Notes under the pieces: model-generated | Databases searched by the model: none | What the model was told of the DNA's origin: nothing | What the model saw: only the letters and a program-made list of their open reading frames with translations | Made by a program: the position numbers and the translations under genes | Source of the DNA: Alphaproteobacteria bacterium | GTDB taxonomy: Bacteria; Pseudomonadota; Alphaproteobacteria; JANQMY01 | Length of the DNA: 38,915 bases | Assembly (NCBI GenBank): GCA_028279895.1 | Contig: JANQMY010000300.1 | Coordinates: forward strand, 1 to 38,915 | Reading direction: 5' to 3' | Part shown: piece after piece, positions 25,094 through 33,702 of the stretch | How the letters are laid out: each line of letters starts with the position of its first letter | Numbering within the stretch: the first letter of the stretch is position 1

Positions 25094-26091
25094 CCCTGAA
25101 AGTCGGCGTTCTCGGGGCAGGATCGTGGGGCACGACAGTCGCCTCCTTGGTCTCAGGTAAATCACCGACGCAGATTTGGGGACGCAATCCCGACACCGTA
25201 CGGGAGATCAACGAACAACGATCCAACGAACAATACCTGCCGGGCCTTAAGCTCTCTCACAAACTGACCGCCGTCGACGACATCACACAGGTTATCCAGA
25301 ATGCGGATTTGGTGGTGATGGGCGTCCCGTCGAAGGCCTTTCGCGAAACACTGATGCATGTGAAGGCGCACATTCGCCCTTGGGTTCCGATCATCAGCCT
25401 CGCTAAAGGCTTCGAACTCGAAACGAAATTCCGCATGACACAGGTGATCAAGGAAATCCTGCCGGATCACCCCTGCGGTGTTCTCACAGGCCCTAACCTG
25501 GCGCGCGAAATCGCCGGCGGGCAGGCGGCCGCCTCTGTCCTGGCGATGGAAGAACAGAATATGCTGGAGCGGCTGCAACCCATATTCAGCAACGGGTTGT
25601 TTCGTGTGTACACGAACAACGATCTGGTGGGCTGCGAGCTGGGCGGCGCCTTAAAGAACGTCATCGCCATCGCGGCGGGCATGGGCGACGGCGCGGGCGC
25701 CGGCGACAATACCCGCTCGGCCGTCATCACACGGGGCCTAGCGGAAATGACCCGTCTGGGGGTAGTCATGGGCGGCCGGCCAGAGACCTTTGCAGGCCTT
25801 GCCGGGATGGGCGATATGCTGGCCACCTGCACCAGCGCGCTCAGCCGGAACCACCATGTGGGGGTAGAGCTTGGCAAAGGGCGCAAGCTTGATGATATCA
25901 TCGACGAGATGAACATGGTTGCGGAAGGGGTCAAAAGCAGCCGTGTGGTTATGGAACTGGCCGAAGAGCTGGATGTGGATATGCCTATCACGCGCGAAGT
26001 CTTCAGAGTCTGTCATGAAAGATCGACAGCGCGGCGGGCTTTTAGAGGTTTGCTTAGAGCGGAGATCGGTTCTGAAGCGGACCCGGGGTGA
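25090..26091 (+). CDS. gpsA: Glycerol-3-phosphate dehydrogenase [NAD(P)+]
   Basis: A 333-residue protein that begins at TTG 25090 within the TTGA stop overlap of the upstream gene, so translation is coupled. The Rossmann glycine motif GVLGAGSWGTT opens the protein. SLAKGFE, GPNLAREI and the catalytic lysine region GGALKNVIAIAAGMGDG are all GpsA landmarks. It makes sn-glycerol-3-phosphate from dihydroxyacetone phosphate in the cytosol, feeding the PlsB gene that follows after nine bases. Length is normal for the family. Confidence 0.96.
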   Translation: MTLKVGVLGAGSWGTTVASLVSGKSPTQIWGRNPDTVREINEQRSNEQYLPGLKLSHKLTAVDDITQVIQNADLVVMGVPSKAFRETLMHVKAHIRPWVPIISLAKGFELETKFRMTQVIKEILPDHPCGVLTGPNLAREIAGGQAAASVLAMEEQNMLERLQPIFSNGLFRVYTNNDLVGCELGGALKNVIAIAAGMGDGAGAGDNTRSAVITRGLAEMTRLGVVMGGRPETFAGLAGMGDMLATCTSALSRNHHVGVELGKGRKLDDIIDEMNMVAEGVKSSRVVMELAEELDVDMPITREVFRVCHERSTARRAFRGLLRAEIGSEADPG

Positions 26092-26100
26092 GGGCATTTC

Positions 26101-28554
26101 ATGTCAAATCATTTGTACACTGCACCTTTAGAGAAATCGCCCTGGCCGCATGATAAAACGTCCAATCTTCTATTTCTGGTTGATGCGGGTACGGACGAAG
26201 AACGCCGGTTCCTCACCGAGTGGCTTGAAAAGATGCGCCCTGACGGCGCCAGCATTCTGGCCACGAACAATTTAGCCTTTCTCGGATCGCACGGCCGCGA
26301 CGACAGCCCCTCCCACCAATCGCTGGAAAACCAGGTGACCTACGGGGAAGAACGTCTGTTCGTCCCCGTCCGCATTGCTTGGCTGACCGACGATCGGTCC
26401 GGCCAGCGGGGCCCCCGCGTGCGGGATTTCCTGTTTCGCAAAGTGTCGGGCCCCAGCGTCGTGCAGCGCAAATGGCTGTTGCGCCGCTCCCCCGAAAAAG
26501 CCCTGCCGATTGCCGGCAGAGCCGCCACGCTGCAGGAGATGAAACGCAAATATTGCAACAAGGTCGGCCTATCGCCCGACGCCCCGGTGCAGGCCACCGA
26601 TTTTGCGGACTATGTGGCGCGCCAGGCCATTTTGTCGCTGGAGCAGGCGGAACGCTCCGTCAACGGTGCACACCAGAAGCTGCCCTATTTCGTGTCGCGC
26701 ACCTTACAGTCCCGCAAAGGGTTTCGCCGCGCCATCTCGCAAATCGGCGAGGAACAGAGCCAAACCTCGGAAGAAGCGCTGGCGGAAGCCGGTGAATACC
26801 TCAAAGAGCTGGTGGCCCTGCCCAGCGAGTTTCACGTGGACAGCTTCGCGCAGCTTTCCCGTTTCATTTACAGCCGCGGCTATGACCCCAACATTGTGCA
26901 CGACCCGGCTGACATCGAGCGGTTGCACGAACTGGCAAAGAACCATCCCATCGCGTTTTGCTGGACGCACAAGACTCATGTGGACGGCATCGCCCTCAAC
27001 GCTTTACTGCACGAGTACAAATTTCCCCTGCCCCACATGATCGGCGGCATCAATATGGCCTTTATGGGCGTGGGCTATCTGGCGCGGCGCAGCGGCGCCG
27101 TGTTCATCCGGCGTTCGTTCCAAGACAACCGCATCTATAAGGCCGTGCTGCGGCACTACATCGGTTACTTGATGGAAAAACGCTTTCCCATCAGTTGGTC
27201 GATTGAAGGCACGCGCTCGCGGATCGGCAAACTCATGCCGCCGCGCTTCGGCATTCTGAAATATGTGATGGAAGCGGCCCGCACCTCGAACATCAACGAC
27301 CTGCATTTGATTCCGGTGTCGATTTACTACGATTTGATCCCCGAAGTGGCCGACTATGCGGCCGAACAAAAGGGACACACCAAACGGCCGGAAAGCCTGG
27401 CCTGGTTTATCGGCTATGTGCGCGGCATGAAAAAACCGTTGGGCAGGGTTTCCGTGCGCTTCGGCGAGCCGGTGGTCGTTGGGCAGGACATCGAAACCAA
27501 ACCCAAATATCAGTTGGGGGCGCCCACGGAAACCAAAGATGCCTTTGCACTGGAACTGCAAAAGGCCGCGTTTGAAGTGGCCGTGCGCATCAACAATGTC
27601 ACACCCGTAACGCCATCGGCAATCGTGACTTTAGCCCTGTTGGGCGCCTGTCCGCGTTCCCTATCGGTGGAAGAAATCACCCAAGAGCTGCAGGACATCA
27701 TTGGGTGGATGCGCTCGCGCGGCGTGCCTCTGACCTCCGATTTTGACGACCACACCGAAGAGCGGGTACAGCAAATTGCCGACACGATGATCGATCTCGG
27801 CATTCTGACCCGCTACGATGAGGGACTGTCGCCGGTTTATGGCGTCGCTCCCGACCAACACCTGATCGCGGGCTATTACCGCAACACCATCGTTCACTTC
27901 ATGATCGTGCGGGCCTTTATCGAGCTCGCCTTGGTGAAAGCGGCGGAAATGCCGCCCGGCCAATCCGAAAGCGTGTTCTGGGACGAAGCATCGCGCATTC
28001 GCGACATTTTCAAGTTCGAATTCTTCTATTCATCGAAAGAAGAGTTCCGCGAGCAGATTCAGCGCGAACTGGATTTGACCGAACCGAACTGGGCGAATTT
28101 GATCAATGGCGGCACCGAGTCCGTGAACAAATTGTTGGACGGGATGCGCCCGCTTTTCGCCCATGCCACCCTAAAGCCCTATATCGAGGCCTATTCCATC
28201 GTCTCGGACGGCTTGCTGCAGTTCGACCAAACCGAGCCGTGGGACGAAAAGGCTTTTCTGAACCGGTGCTTGAAATACGGCAAGCAGGCTTATCTGCAGC
28301 GCCGCATTACAAGTGAAGAGTCGATTGCGAAATTGCTCTACACCAATGGTGTCAAACTCGCCCAGAATTTCGGCCTGATCGGAGAAACCTCGGGCGACCT
28401 TCAGGGGCGGCGGGTTGCTTTCGCCCGCGAGCTGCGGGATATCGGCCGCCGCATCGACAATATCGACGCGCGGGCCGCCCAGCGGCGCCACACCGATATC
28501 ATCAGTGTACGGGAAATCCATTCAGCGGAAGACCAAGAGGATATTGCGGTCTGA
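26101..28554 (+). CDS. plsB: Glycerol-3-phosphate 1-O-acyltransferase
   Basis: An 817-residue PlsB-type acyltransferase, the usual length for the family. HX4D is present as H290-D295 (HKTHVDG), followed by the substrate motifs GAVFIRRSF (332-340) and SIEGTRSRIGK (367-377). It transfers an acyl group to the sn-1 position of glycerol-3-phosphate at the inner membrane. GAGGGC sits before the ATG. Together with gpsA upstream and PlsC in the same operon it provides the route to phosphatidate. The long C-terminal helical region is also typical. Confidence 0.95.
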   Translation: MSNHLYTAPLEKSPWPHDKTSNLLFLVDAGTDEERRFLTEWLEKMRPDGASILATNNLAFLGSHGRDDSPSHQSLENQVTYGEERLFVPVRIAWLTDDRSGQRGPRVRDFLFRKVSGPSVVQRKWLLRRSPEKALPIAGRAATLQEMKRKYCNKVGLSPDAPVQATDFADYVARQAILSLEQAERSVNGAHQKLPYFVSRTLQSRKGFRRAISQIGEEQSQTSEEALAEAGEYLKELVALPSEFHVDSFAQLSRFIYSRGYDPNIVHDPADIERLHELAKNHPIAFCWTHKTHVDGIALNALLHEYKFPLPHMIGGINMAFMGVGYLARRSGAVFIRRSFQDNRIYKAVLRHYIGYLMEKRFPISWSIEGTRSRIGKLMPPRFGILKYVMEAARTSNINDLHLIPVSIYYDLIPEVADYAAEQKGHTKRPESLAWFIGYVRGMKKPLGRVSVRFGEPVVVGQDIETKPKYQLGAPTETKDAFALELQKAAFEVAVRINNVTPVTPSAIVTLALLGACPRSLSVEEITQELQDIIGWMRSRGVPLTSDFDDHTEERVQQIADTMIDLGILTRYDEGLSPVYGVAPDQHLIAGYYRNTIVHFMIVRAFIELALVKAAEMPPGQSESVFWDEASRIRDIFKFEFFYSSKEEFREQIQRELDLTEPNWANLINGGTESVNKLLDGMRPLFAHATLKPYIEAYSIVSDGLLQFDQTEPWDEKAFLNRCLKYGKQAYLQRRITSEESIAKLLYTNGVKLAQNFGLIGETSGDLQGRRVAFARELRDIGRRIDNIDARAAQRRHTDIISVREIHSAEDQEDIAV

Positions 28555-28592
28555 GCGACCAATGGCCCCATGCGGGCCCCAATGGAGTGAGC

Positions 28593-30050
28593 ATGCCACA
28601 ACTGACCGGACAGGACGCCCAATTCCTCTACATCGAATCCGGGCACAACCTTACCAATGTGACGTCGGTCGCGATCTACGACCAATCGACCGCGCCCGGC
28701 GGCAAGGTGCGATTCAAAGACATCATCAAGCATGTGGAAAGCCGGCTGGATTTTTCACCGGTGTTCAAACGCAAATTGGCCCATGTGCCGTTGGAACTCG
28801 ATTACCCCTATTGGGTGGAAGACGAGTTCTTCGACGTGGAATACCATGTGCATCATGCCCGCCTGCCCGAACCTGGGGACTGGCGGCAATTCTGCATCCA
28901 TGTGGCGCGCTACCACACCCGCCCATTGGACATGAACCGGCCGCCTTGGGAAATGTATGTGATTGAGGGATTGGACGGTATCGACTGGCTGCCCAAAGGC
29001 GCCTATGCCGTTGCCATTAAAGTCCATCACAGTGCCATCGACGGCGCCTCGGCCACGAAATTTATCAGTGTATTGAACGATATCAATGCGGAGGGCGACC
29101 CTGCGCTGGGTCCCGAGTATCCTTTCAGCAAGCTCGGCACAAAACCGACGCTGCCGGAGATGATGGCACGCGCTGCCTTCAACAATGCGCGCTCCCCGTT
29201 CCGGATCGGAGAAACCCTGCTGAGGTCGGCCCCGGCGCTCTACCGATCCGCCTTGCGCTCCACCCGCGGCGCGGATCGCGGCCCCAATGTGGTCCCCGAA
29301 ACCCGTTTCAACGGCCCGGTATCGCCGCACAAGATGTTCGACGCCACTATTTTCAAACTGGCGGACCTGTCCAAGATCCGCAAGGCGGTGAAAGGGGCGA
29401 CCATCAACGATGTGGTCTTGACCATTTGCGGCGGAGGGTTGCGCAAATATCTTCAGGCGAAGGACGAGTTACCTGACGACTCGTTGATCGGTTGGGTGCC
29501 GATCAATGCGCGCGGCGGCGAGGACGTGTCCGGCAACAAAATCACGGCCATGACCACCCCCATCCACACCCAGATTGCCAAACCGCTGGAACGGTTGACG
29601 GCGGTCATGCGCTCTACCCAGAAAAGCAAGACCGCGCAAGACGGTGTGAGTGCGCGTCTGATGACCGATATTACCCAACACATCCCGTCCACCACACAAA
29701 TCATGGTGGCAAAACTGGTGCTGGATTCCGGCCTTCAATCTCGAGCCTGCAATTGCTTTATTTCAAATGTACCGGGGCCTCAGATTCCGCTTTATATGAA
29801 TGGCGCAAAGTGTCTGCACACATTCGGCCTTGCCCCCCTTGGCGAAGGCATGGGGCTGTTCATCGCCACCCCCAGCTATAATGGCGAGATGTCCTTCAAC
29901 GTGGTTTCGACCCGCGAAATCATGCCGGATGCAGATTTCTTCGTTCAATGCCTGCGCGATTCCTTCGACGAGTTGATGGCCGCAGCGGAGAAGAAAGCGG
30001 TCACCAAGGCAACATCGTCGCGCAAAGGCAAAGCGCAAGCCGCCGAATAG
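28593..30050 (+). CDS. Wax ester synthase / diacylglycerol acyltransferase (WS/DGAT)
   Basis: A protein of about 485 residues from ATG 28593, which has GGAG five bases upstream; GTG 28587 is the alternative. The catalytic motif HHSAIDG (H145-G151) and the upstream PLDMNRPPWEMYVIEG segment are diagnostic. Further conserved segments are NDVVLTICGGGLRKYL and NVPGPQIPLYMNGAK. The enzyme esterifies diacylglycerol or fatty alcohols with acyl-CoA, making triacylglycerol or wax esters for storage. It is the last gene of the operon; the preceding gene ends 38 bases upstream. Its stop abuts the stop of the convergent VOC gene. Confidence 0.95.
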   Translation: MPQLTGQDAQFLYIESGHNLTNVTSVAIYDQSTAPGGKVRFKDIIKHVESRLDFSPVFKRKLAHVPLELDYPYWVEDEFFDVEYHVHHARLPEPGDWRQFCIHVARYHTRPLDMNRPPWEMYVIEGLDGIDWLPKGAYAVAIKVHHSAIDGASATKFISVLNDINAEGDPALGPEYPFSKLGTKPTLPEMMARAAFNNARSPFRIGETLLRSAPALYRSALRSTRGADRGPNVVPETRFNGPVSPHKMFDATIFKLADLSKIRKAVKGATINDVVLTICGGGLRKYLQAKDELPDDSLIGWVPINARGGEDVSGNKITAMTTPIHTQIAKPLERLTAVMRSTQKSKTAQDGVSARLMTDITQHIPSTTQIMVAKLVLDSGLQSRACNCFISNVPGPQIPLYMNGAKCLHTFGLAPLGEGMGLFIATPSYNGEMSFNVVSTREIMPDADFFVQCLRDSFDELMAAAEKKAVTKATSSRKGKAQAAE

Positions 30051-30590
30051 TCAGCTCAACAACGACGCGAAGTCCCGCACCGGATTGGTGCCGTCCCAGT
30101 CTTTGGCGGCGTCGGCGATTTTTTGGAACATGGCTTCCGTGGCCGGATTGTATTCCAGCACTTCGATCATGCAATTCATGAGCGGCGTGGTGTCGTAATA
30201 GCCAAAACGGCTCATATTGGCCCGGCCGAGATTCGCGGCCTCGTATCCTAGTCCGGCAAAATATTTCGTATCTGCGTCGATATCGTGAGTCCAGACACAC
30301 ATGTGATGAAAGCCCGATTGGCCTTCCTTGACCGTATCGCGATAGGCACAGGGCTTGTCGGTGGTGGGTTCGATCAGCTCGATCTGCACACCGCCGGCCT
30401 GCGCCAGCGCAACGTTCATCGATAATTCGCTGGGTTGTCCGCGATACGTCATTTCCGTCAGGTTCGGTCCGTGTTCTGCGAAGAAGAACGGCCCGACTTT
30501 CATTTCATCGACCCACTTCTTAACCGCGGCATCAAGGTCAGGGACCACCCAAGCATTTTGAAAAACAGTCCGGTCGGTCGGCAATTTCAT
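30051..30590 (-). CDS. VOC-fold (glyoxalase/dioxygenase-like) protein
   Basis: A 179-residue protein with two-module VOC topology. Repeats open with FQNAWVVPDLDAAVKKWV and GFHHMCVWTHDIDADTKYF, with metal-type His in HHM and Glu in VQIELIE and CMIEVLE. AGGGAGAAG precedes the ATG. The substrate is unknown; many such proteins in proteobacteria are putative glyoxalases or isomerases. It is downstream of a palindrome (30707-30741) and separated from the K+/H+ antiporter gene by 180 bases. Confidence 0.85.
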   Translation of the reverse strand: MKLPTDRTVFQNAWVVPDLDAAVKKWVDEMKVGPFFFAEHGPNLTEMTYRGQPSELSMNVALAQAGGVQIELIEPTTDKPCAYRDTVKEGQSGFHHMCVWTHDIDADTKYFAGLGYEAANLGRANMSRFGYYDTTPLMNCMIEVLEYNPATEAMFQKIADAAKDWDGTNPVRDFASLLS

Positions 30591-30706
30591 GGCACTTCTC
30601 CCTATAGCGTTTCCAGGTGAAGCATGCCCTCGGGCTCGACCCGATGGGTGGACTCCGGTTCACCGCCCAAAGTCTATTGGCGGAAACGCGCAAAACAATG
30701 AGCCTG

Positions 30707-30741
30707 GAGCCGTTTTGTTTCAATTAAATCCAAAACGGCTC
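30707..30741. repeat. Perfect 11-bp inverted repeat between kef-type gene and VOC gene
   Basis: GAGCCGTTTTG (30707-30717) and CAAAACGGCTC (30731-30741) are exact reverse complements around a 13-base AT-rich centre. It lacks a T-run on either strand, so it is not a standard terminator. It lies 117 bases before the VOC start and 29 bases after the antiporter stop. It could be a binding site or a terminator of non-canonical form. Confidence 0.6.
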
Positions 30742-30770
30742 TCGTCGCGCCACGCTGTGCGCAAATCAAT

Positions 30771-32675
30771 TTAGGCGGGCATGGTATCGCGGCGGATTTC
30801 TTCCTCAAGGCTTTTTGTGTCCCAGGCCCCTTTATCCGGGTCGCCACCGGCAAAAACATTCAAATCACGACGGAGAAGCTGATCCACATGCCCCGACCGG
30901 GCCCGCACTTCCTGGCGATACACCAAATCGTCGCCCCAATATTTCGACATTTCCAACAACAGATCCCGGTCATGCCGGGCAAACAGACGGCCGGCCCGCG
31001 TCGCATGATGGGCGCGCTGCCCCAGCGCTTGCAGGGTTTTGACGCCCAGCGCTACGCCGCTTTCGAACATTTCCCGCTCGAACTGCTCTACCCCCAGATT
31101 GAGCAGCTCATAGGCGTGACGGCGGTCGAAGGCCCGGCACAGAATTTTCAAATGCGGGAAGTTTTGCCGCGCCGCCCGGACGATTTCCAAAGACTTTTCT
31201 TGCGTGCCCACGGCGACGACCAAGGCCTTCGCCTCTTCAGCGCCGGCGGCCCGCAACAAATCCGTCCGCGAGGCATCGCCGTAATTCACTTTCTGGCCGA
31301 AGCCGCGCAACAGCTCGATCTGATCGGCCGAATGCTCCAACACGCTGGTGCGATAACCATTGGCAATCAGCAATCGGCCCACGGCCTGACCGAAACGGCC
31401 AAAGCCGGCGACGATCACATCAGGCGTTTCGTCATTGATAATCTCCGGGGCCCGTTGTTCTTTCCCCATATCGGCGGAGGTGGACAGATATTCCCCCAGA
31501 ATGAACAGAACGGGTGTCATGGCCATGGTCAGTGCCACCACCGCGATGAGCGGATCGGCGACCGCATCCGGAATGACCCCGGCACCGGTCGAAAACGCGA
31601 ACAATACGAAGGCGAATTCACCGCCCTGGGCTAAACCCAAGGCCATCAGCGTTGCGTCGGACCGATGATGTCCGAACATCTGGGCAAGGCCGAAGATGAT
31701 CGCTGCCTTCACCACAATAAGCGCCACCGTCATCCCAAAGATCAGTAAAGGCTCGGATGCCAACAGGGCAAAATTAATACTGGCACCGACGGAAATGAAA
31801 AACAGCCCCAGCAGCAACCCGCGAAACGGTTCGATATCCGCTTCCACTTCGTGGCGGAACTCACTGTCGGCCAACACCACGCCTGCCAAGAACGCCCCCA
31901 ACGCCGGTGACAAGCCCACCGTCTGCATAAGGAGGGACACCCCAACCACCAGCAAAAGCGCCGCGGCGGTAAAAACCTCTTGTAGATTTGTGGCAGCAAT
32001 GAACCGAAAGACCGGCCGAGTGAGCAATCGGCCGACCGTGATGATCAGCACCACGGCCGAAACCACAGCCACGGTCTGCGCCCAGCCGGGCAGTTCCGCC
32101 AACACACCGCCGTCATGGCCGTGGGCGGCGTCCGCCACTTCATGCCCCACGCCATGACCGATTGCCAAAAGCGGAATCAGGGCGAGCATGGGGATGAGGG
32201 CCAAGTCTTGAAACAACAGGATGGAAAAACTGGACTGCCCCACCTGGGTCTGGCTCAACGCCCGTTCCCGCAACGAGGTGAGCACAATGGCCGTCGACGA
32301 CAACGACAAGATCAAACCGCAAGCCAGCGCTACATTCCAAGCGAATCCGGCCGCGATGCCGATAGCACAGATGATCAGCGTCGAGACCACCACCTGGGCA
32401 CCGCCCAGCCCTAGAATGGCCGTGCGCAGCCGCCACAGCAGCGCCGGCTGCATTTCCAAGCCGATCAAAAACAACATGATGACCACGCCGAACTCGGCGA
32501 AGTGCATAACGTTTTCCGGTTGCCCCAACAAGGCAAGCCCGAACGGTCCGATAATGGCCCCTGCGATCAAATATCCGAGGACCGACCCAAGGCCGAGCCG
32601 CTTGGCAATCGGCACGGAAACCAAAGCAGCAGTCAGATAGACGAAGGCTTGGACGAGAAATGAAGCATGTTCCAT
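30771..32675 (-). CDS. Kef-type monovalent cation/proton antiporter with TrkA-N domain (CPA2 family)
   Basis: A 634-residue protein. I start it at ATG 32675, since a longer in-frame extension runs into the oxidoreductase gene and has no family similarity. The membrane part (about residues 1-380) has the CPA2 pattern (GLGSVLGYLIAGAIIGPFGL, then GLEMQPALLWRL, then SPALGAFLAGVVLADSEFRHEVE). The TrkA-N/RCK domain starts at about 400 (DVIVAGFGRFGQAVGRLL). KefB/KefC proteins release K+ in exchange for H+ during electrophile stress, gated by glutathione conjugates and an ancillary protein. The gene is 14 bases after that ancillary gene, so they form a pair. Confidence 0.92.
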   Translation of the reverse strand: MEHASFLVQAFVYLTAALVSVPIAKRLGLGSVLGYLIAGAIIGPFGLALLGQPENVMHFAEFGVVIMLFLIGLEMQPALLWRLRTAILGLGGAQVVVSTLIICAIGIAAGFAWNVALACGLILSLSSTAIVLTSLRERALSQTQVGQSSFSILLFQDLALIPMLALIPLLAIGHGVGHEVADAAHGHDGGVLAELPGWAQTVAVVSAVVLIITVGRLLTRPVFRFIAATNLQEVFTAAALLLVVGVSLLMQTVGLSPALGAFLAGVVLADSEFRHEVEADIEPFRGLLLGLFFISVGASINFALLASEPLLIFGMTVALIVVKAAIIFGLAQMFGHHRSDATLMALGLAQGGEFAFVLFAFSTGAGVIPDAVADPLIAVVALTMAMTPVLFILGEYLSTSADMGKEQRAPEIINDETPDVIVAGFGRFGQAVGRLLIANGYRTSVLEHSADQIELLRGFGQKVNYGDASRTDLLRAAGAEEAKALVVAVGTQEKSLEIVRAARQNFPHLKILCRAFDRRHAYELLNLGVEQFEREMFESGVALGVKTLQALGQRAHHATRAGRLFARHDRDLLLEMSKYWGDDLVYRQEVRARSGHVDQLLRRDLNVFAGGDPDKGAWDTKSLEEEIRRDTMPA

Positions 32676-32689
32676 AAGAACCGTTCCGG

Positions 32690-33262
32690 TTAGGCGTGAG
32701 AAGGCGAGGTTATGGGAGCGGCCACGGTGCCGTCTCGCAAGGCGATCAAGCGGGCACGATAGGACTCGGAAGCCGCCGTCAATTCCGGTTCCGTAATGGT
32801 GTGGCAGCCATACACCACGAAGGGTTCTTGCCAAACACAGCGGCACAGCCCGGCCGTCGCCTGCAAGGGCCGCAGAAGCTCCGGCACCGAGAAAGAATTG
32901 ACGCCCGACGAGACATACGCCTCGGCGCCGCCGCCCACGGTGATGGCTGACTGCCAAATCTTTCCCGAGAGCGCCATGCCGTCTTGGCCATAGGCAAAAC
33001 CATGGGTCAGCACCAGATCGAACCATTCCTTGAGATGCGCCGGCGTCGAATACCAATAGAAAGGGTGCTGGAACACCAAGACCTCATGATTGACCAAAAG
33101 CTCCTGTTCGCGCGGCACGTCAATCATGAAATCCGGATAGGCCTCATAAAGGTCGTTCACCGTCACATGATCCAAGGTCTGCACCGCCTCCAACAGCGCC
33201 CGATTGGCCTTCGATTTGTGATAGGCGGGATGAGCAAAGGTGAGAAGGATCGATCGGGTCAT
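32690..33262 (-). CDS. KefF/KefG-like ancillary NAD(P)H:quinone oxidoreductase
   Basis: A flavodoxin-like protein of about 190 residues from ATG 33262. Typical features are LLTFAHPAYHKSKANRALLEAV (FMN phosphate loop), FQHPFYWYSTPAHLKEWFD (the conserved motif of the NQO/KefF family) and TVGGGAEAY. It binds next to Kef transporters and is needed for full activity; it also reduces quinones. Which of KefF or KefG it matches cannot be told. It directly precedes the antiporter gene and follows a terminator of the glnK unit. Confidence 0.9.
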   Translation of the reverse strand: MTRSILLTFAHPAYHKSKANRALLEAVQTLDHVTVNDLYEAYPDFMIDVPREQELLVNHEVLVFQHPFYWYSTPAHLKEWFDLVLTHGFAYGQDGMALSGKIWQSAITVGGGAEAYVSSGVNSFSVPELLRPLQATAGLCRCVWQEPFVVYGCHTITEPELTAASESYRARLIALRDGTVAAPITSPSHA

Positions 33263-33281
33263 TCGGGGTTCCCCAGCGCGC

Positions 33282-33311
33282 AAAAAACCGGCGCCCTTAC
33301 GGACGCCGGTT
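33282..33311 (-). terminator. Rho-independent terminator downstream of glnK
   Basis: On the minus strand an 11-bp stem (AACCGGCGTCC with GGGCGCCGGTT, one G-U pair) with a GTAA loop is followed by a T-run that overlaps the last stem bases (six A on the plus strand, 33282-33287). It separates glnK from the quinone oxidoreductase gene starting 20 bases later. Confidence 0.92.
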
Positions 33312-33337
33312 CATTGTAACCATCCTGCCGATTGAGG

Positions 33338-33676
33338 CTACAAGGCAGCCTGGTCGGTCTCGCCCGTGCGGATACGAACCGCCGCACCCAAATCGAGTAC
33401 GAAGATCTTGCCGTCGCCGATCTTCCCGGTCTGGGCAGAATCCCGGACCGTTTCGATGACTTTGTCGACGGAGCCGGCATCTACGGCAATTTCGAGTTTG
33501 ATCTTAGGCACGTAGTTAATCTGATACTCCGTACCCCGATAAACCTCCGTTTGACCGCGTTGGCGGCCATACCCCCGCACCTCGGAAACGGTCAGCCCTT
33601 CGACGCCGATCCCGGTCAACGCTTCGCGCACCGTGTCCAGCTTGTGGGGCTGAATAATTGCAATAATAAGCTTCAT
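33338..33676 (-). CDS. glnK: Nitrogen regulatory protein PII (GlnK-like)
   Basis: A 112-residue PII protein with T-loop Y51 (YRGTEYQINYVPK), the uridylylation site, and C-terminal DGKIFVLDLGAAVRIRTGE. It signals 2-oxoglutarate/ATP status and plugs the AmtB channel under ammonium excess. It starts 26 bases after the amtB stop, so the two genes are probably co-transcribed, in the order amtB-glnK. GlnB versus GlnK is decided here only by this neighbour. Confidence 0.95.
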   Translation of the reverse strand: MKLIIAIIQPHKLDTVREALTGIGVEGLTVSEVRGYGRQRGQTEVYRGTEYQINYVPKIKLEIAVDAGSVDKVIETVRDSAQTGKIGDGKIFVLDLGAAVRIRTGETDQAAL

Positions 33677-33702
33677 GTCTATCCTTCTCCCGCTCAGAGT
33701 TG

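Noticed and set aside
32676..33056. N-terminal extension of the Kef antiporter
   Set aside because: The extra 127 residues overlap the quinone oxidoreductase gene in another frame and lack similarity; ATG 32675 begins the family sequence.
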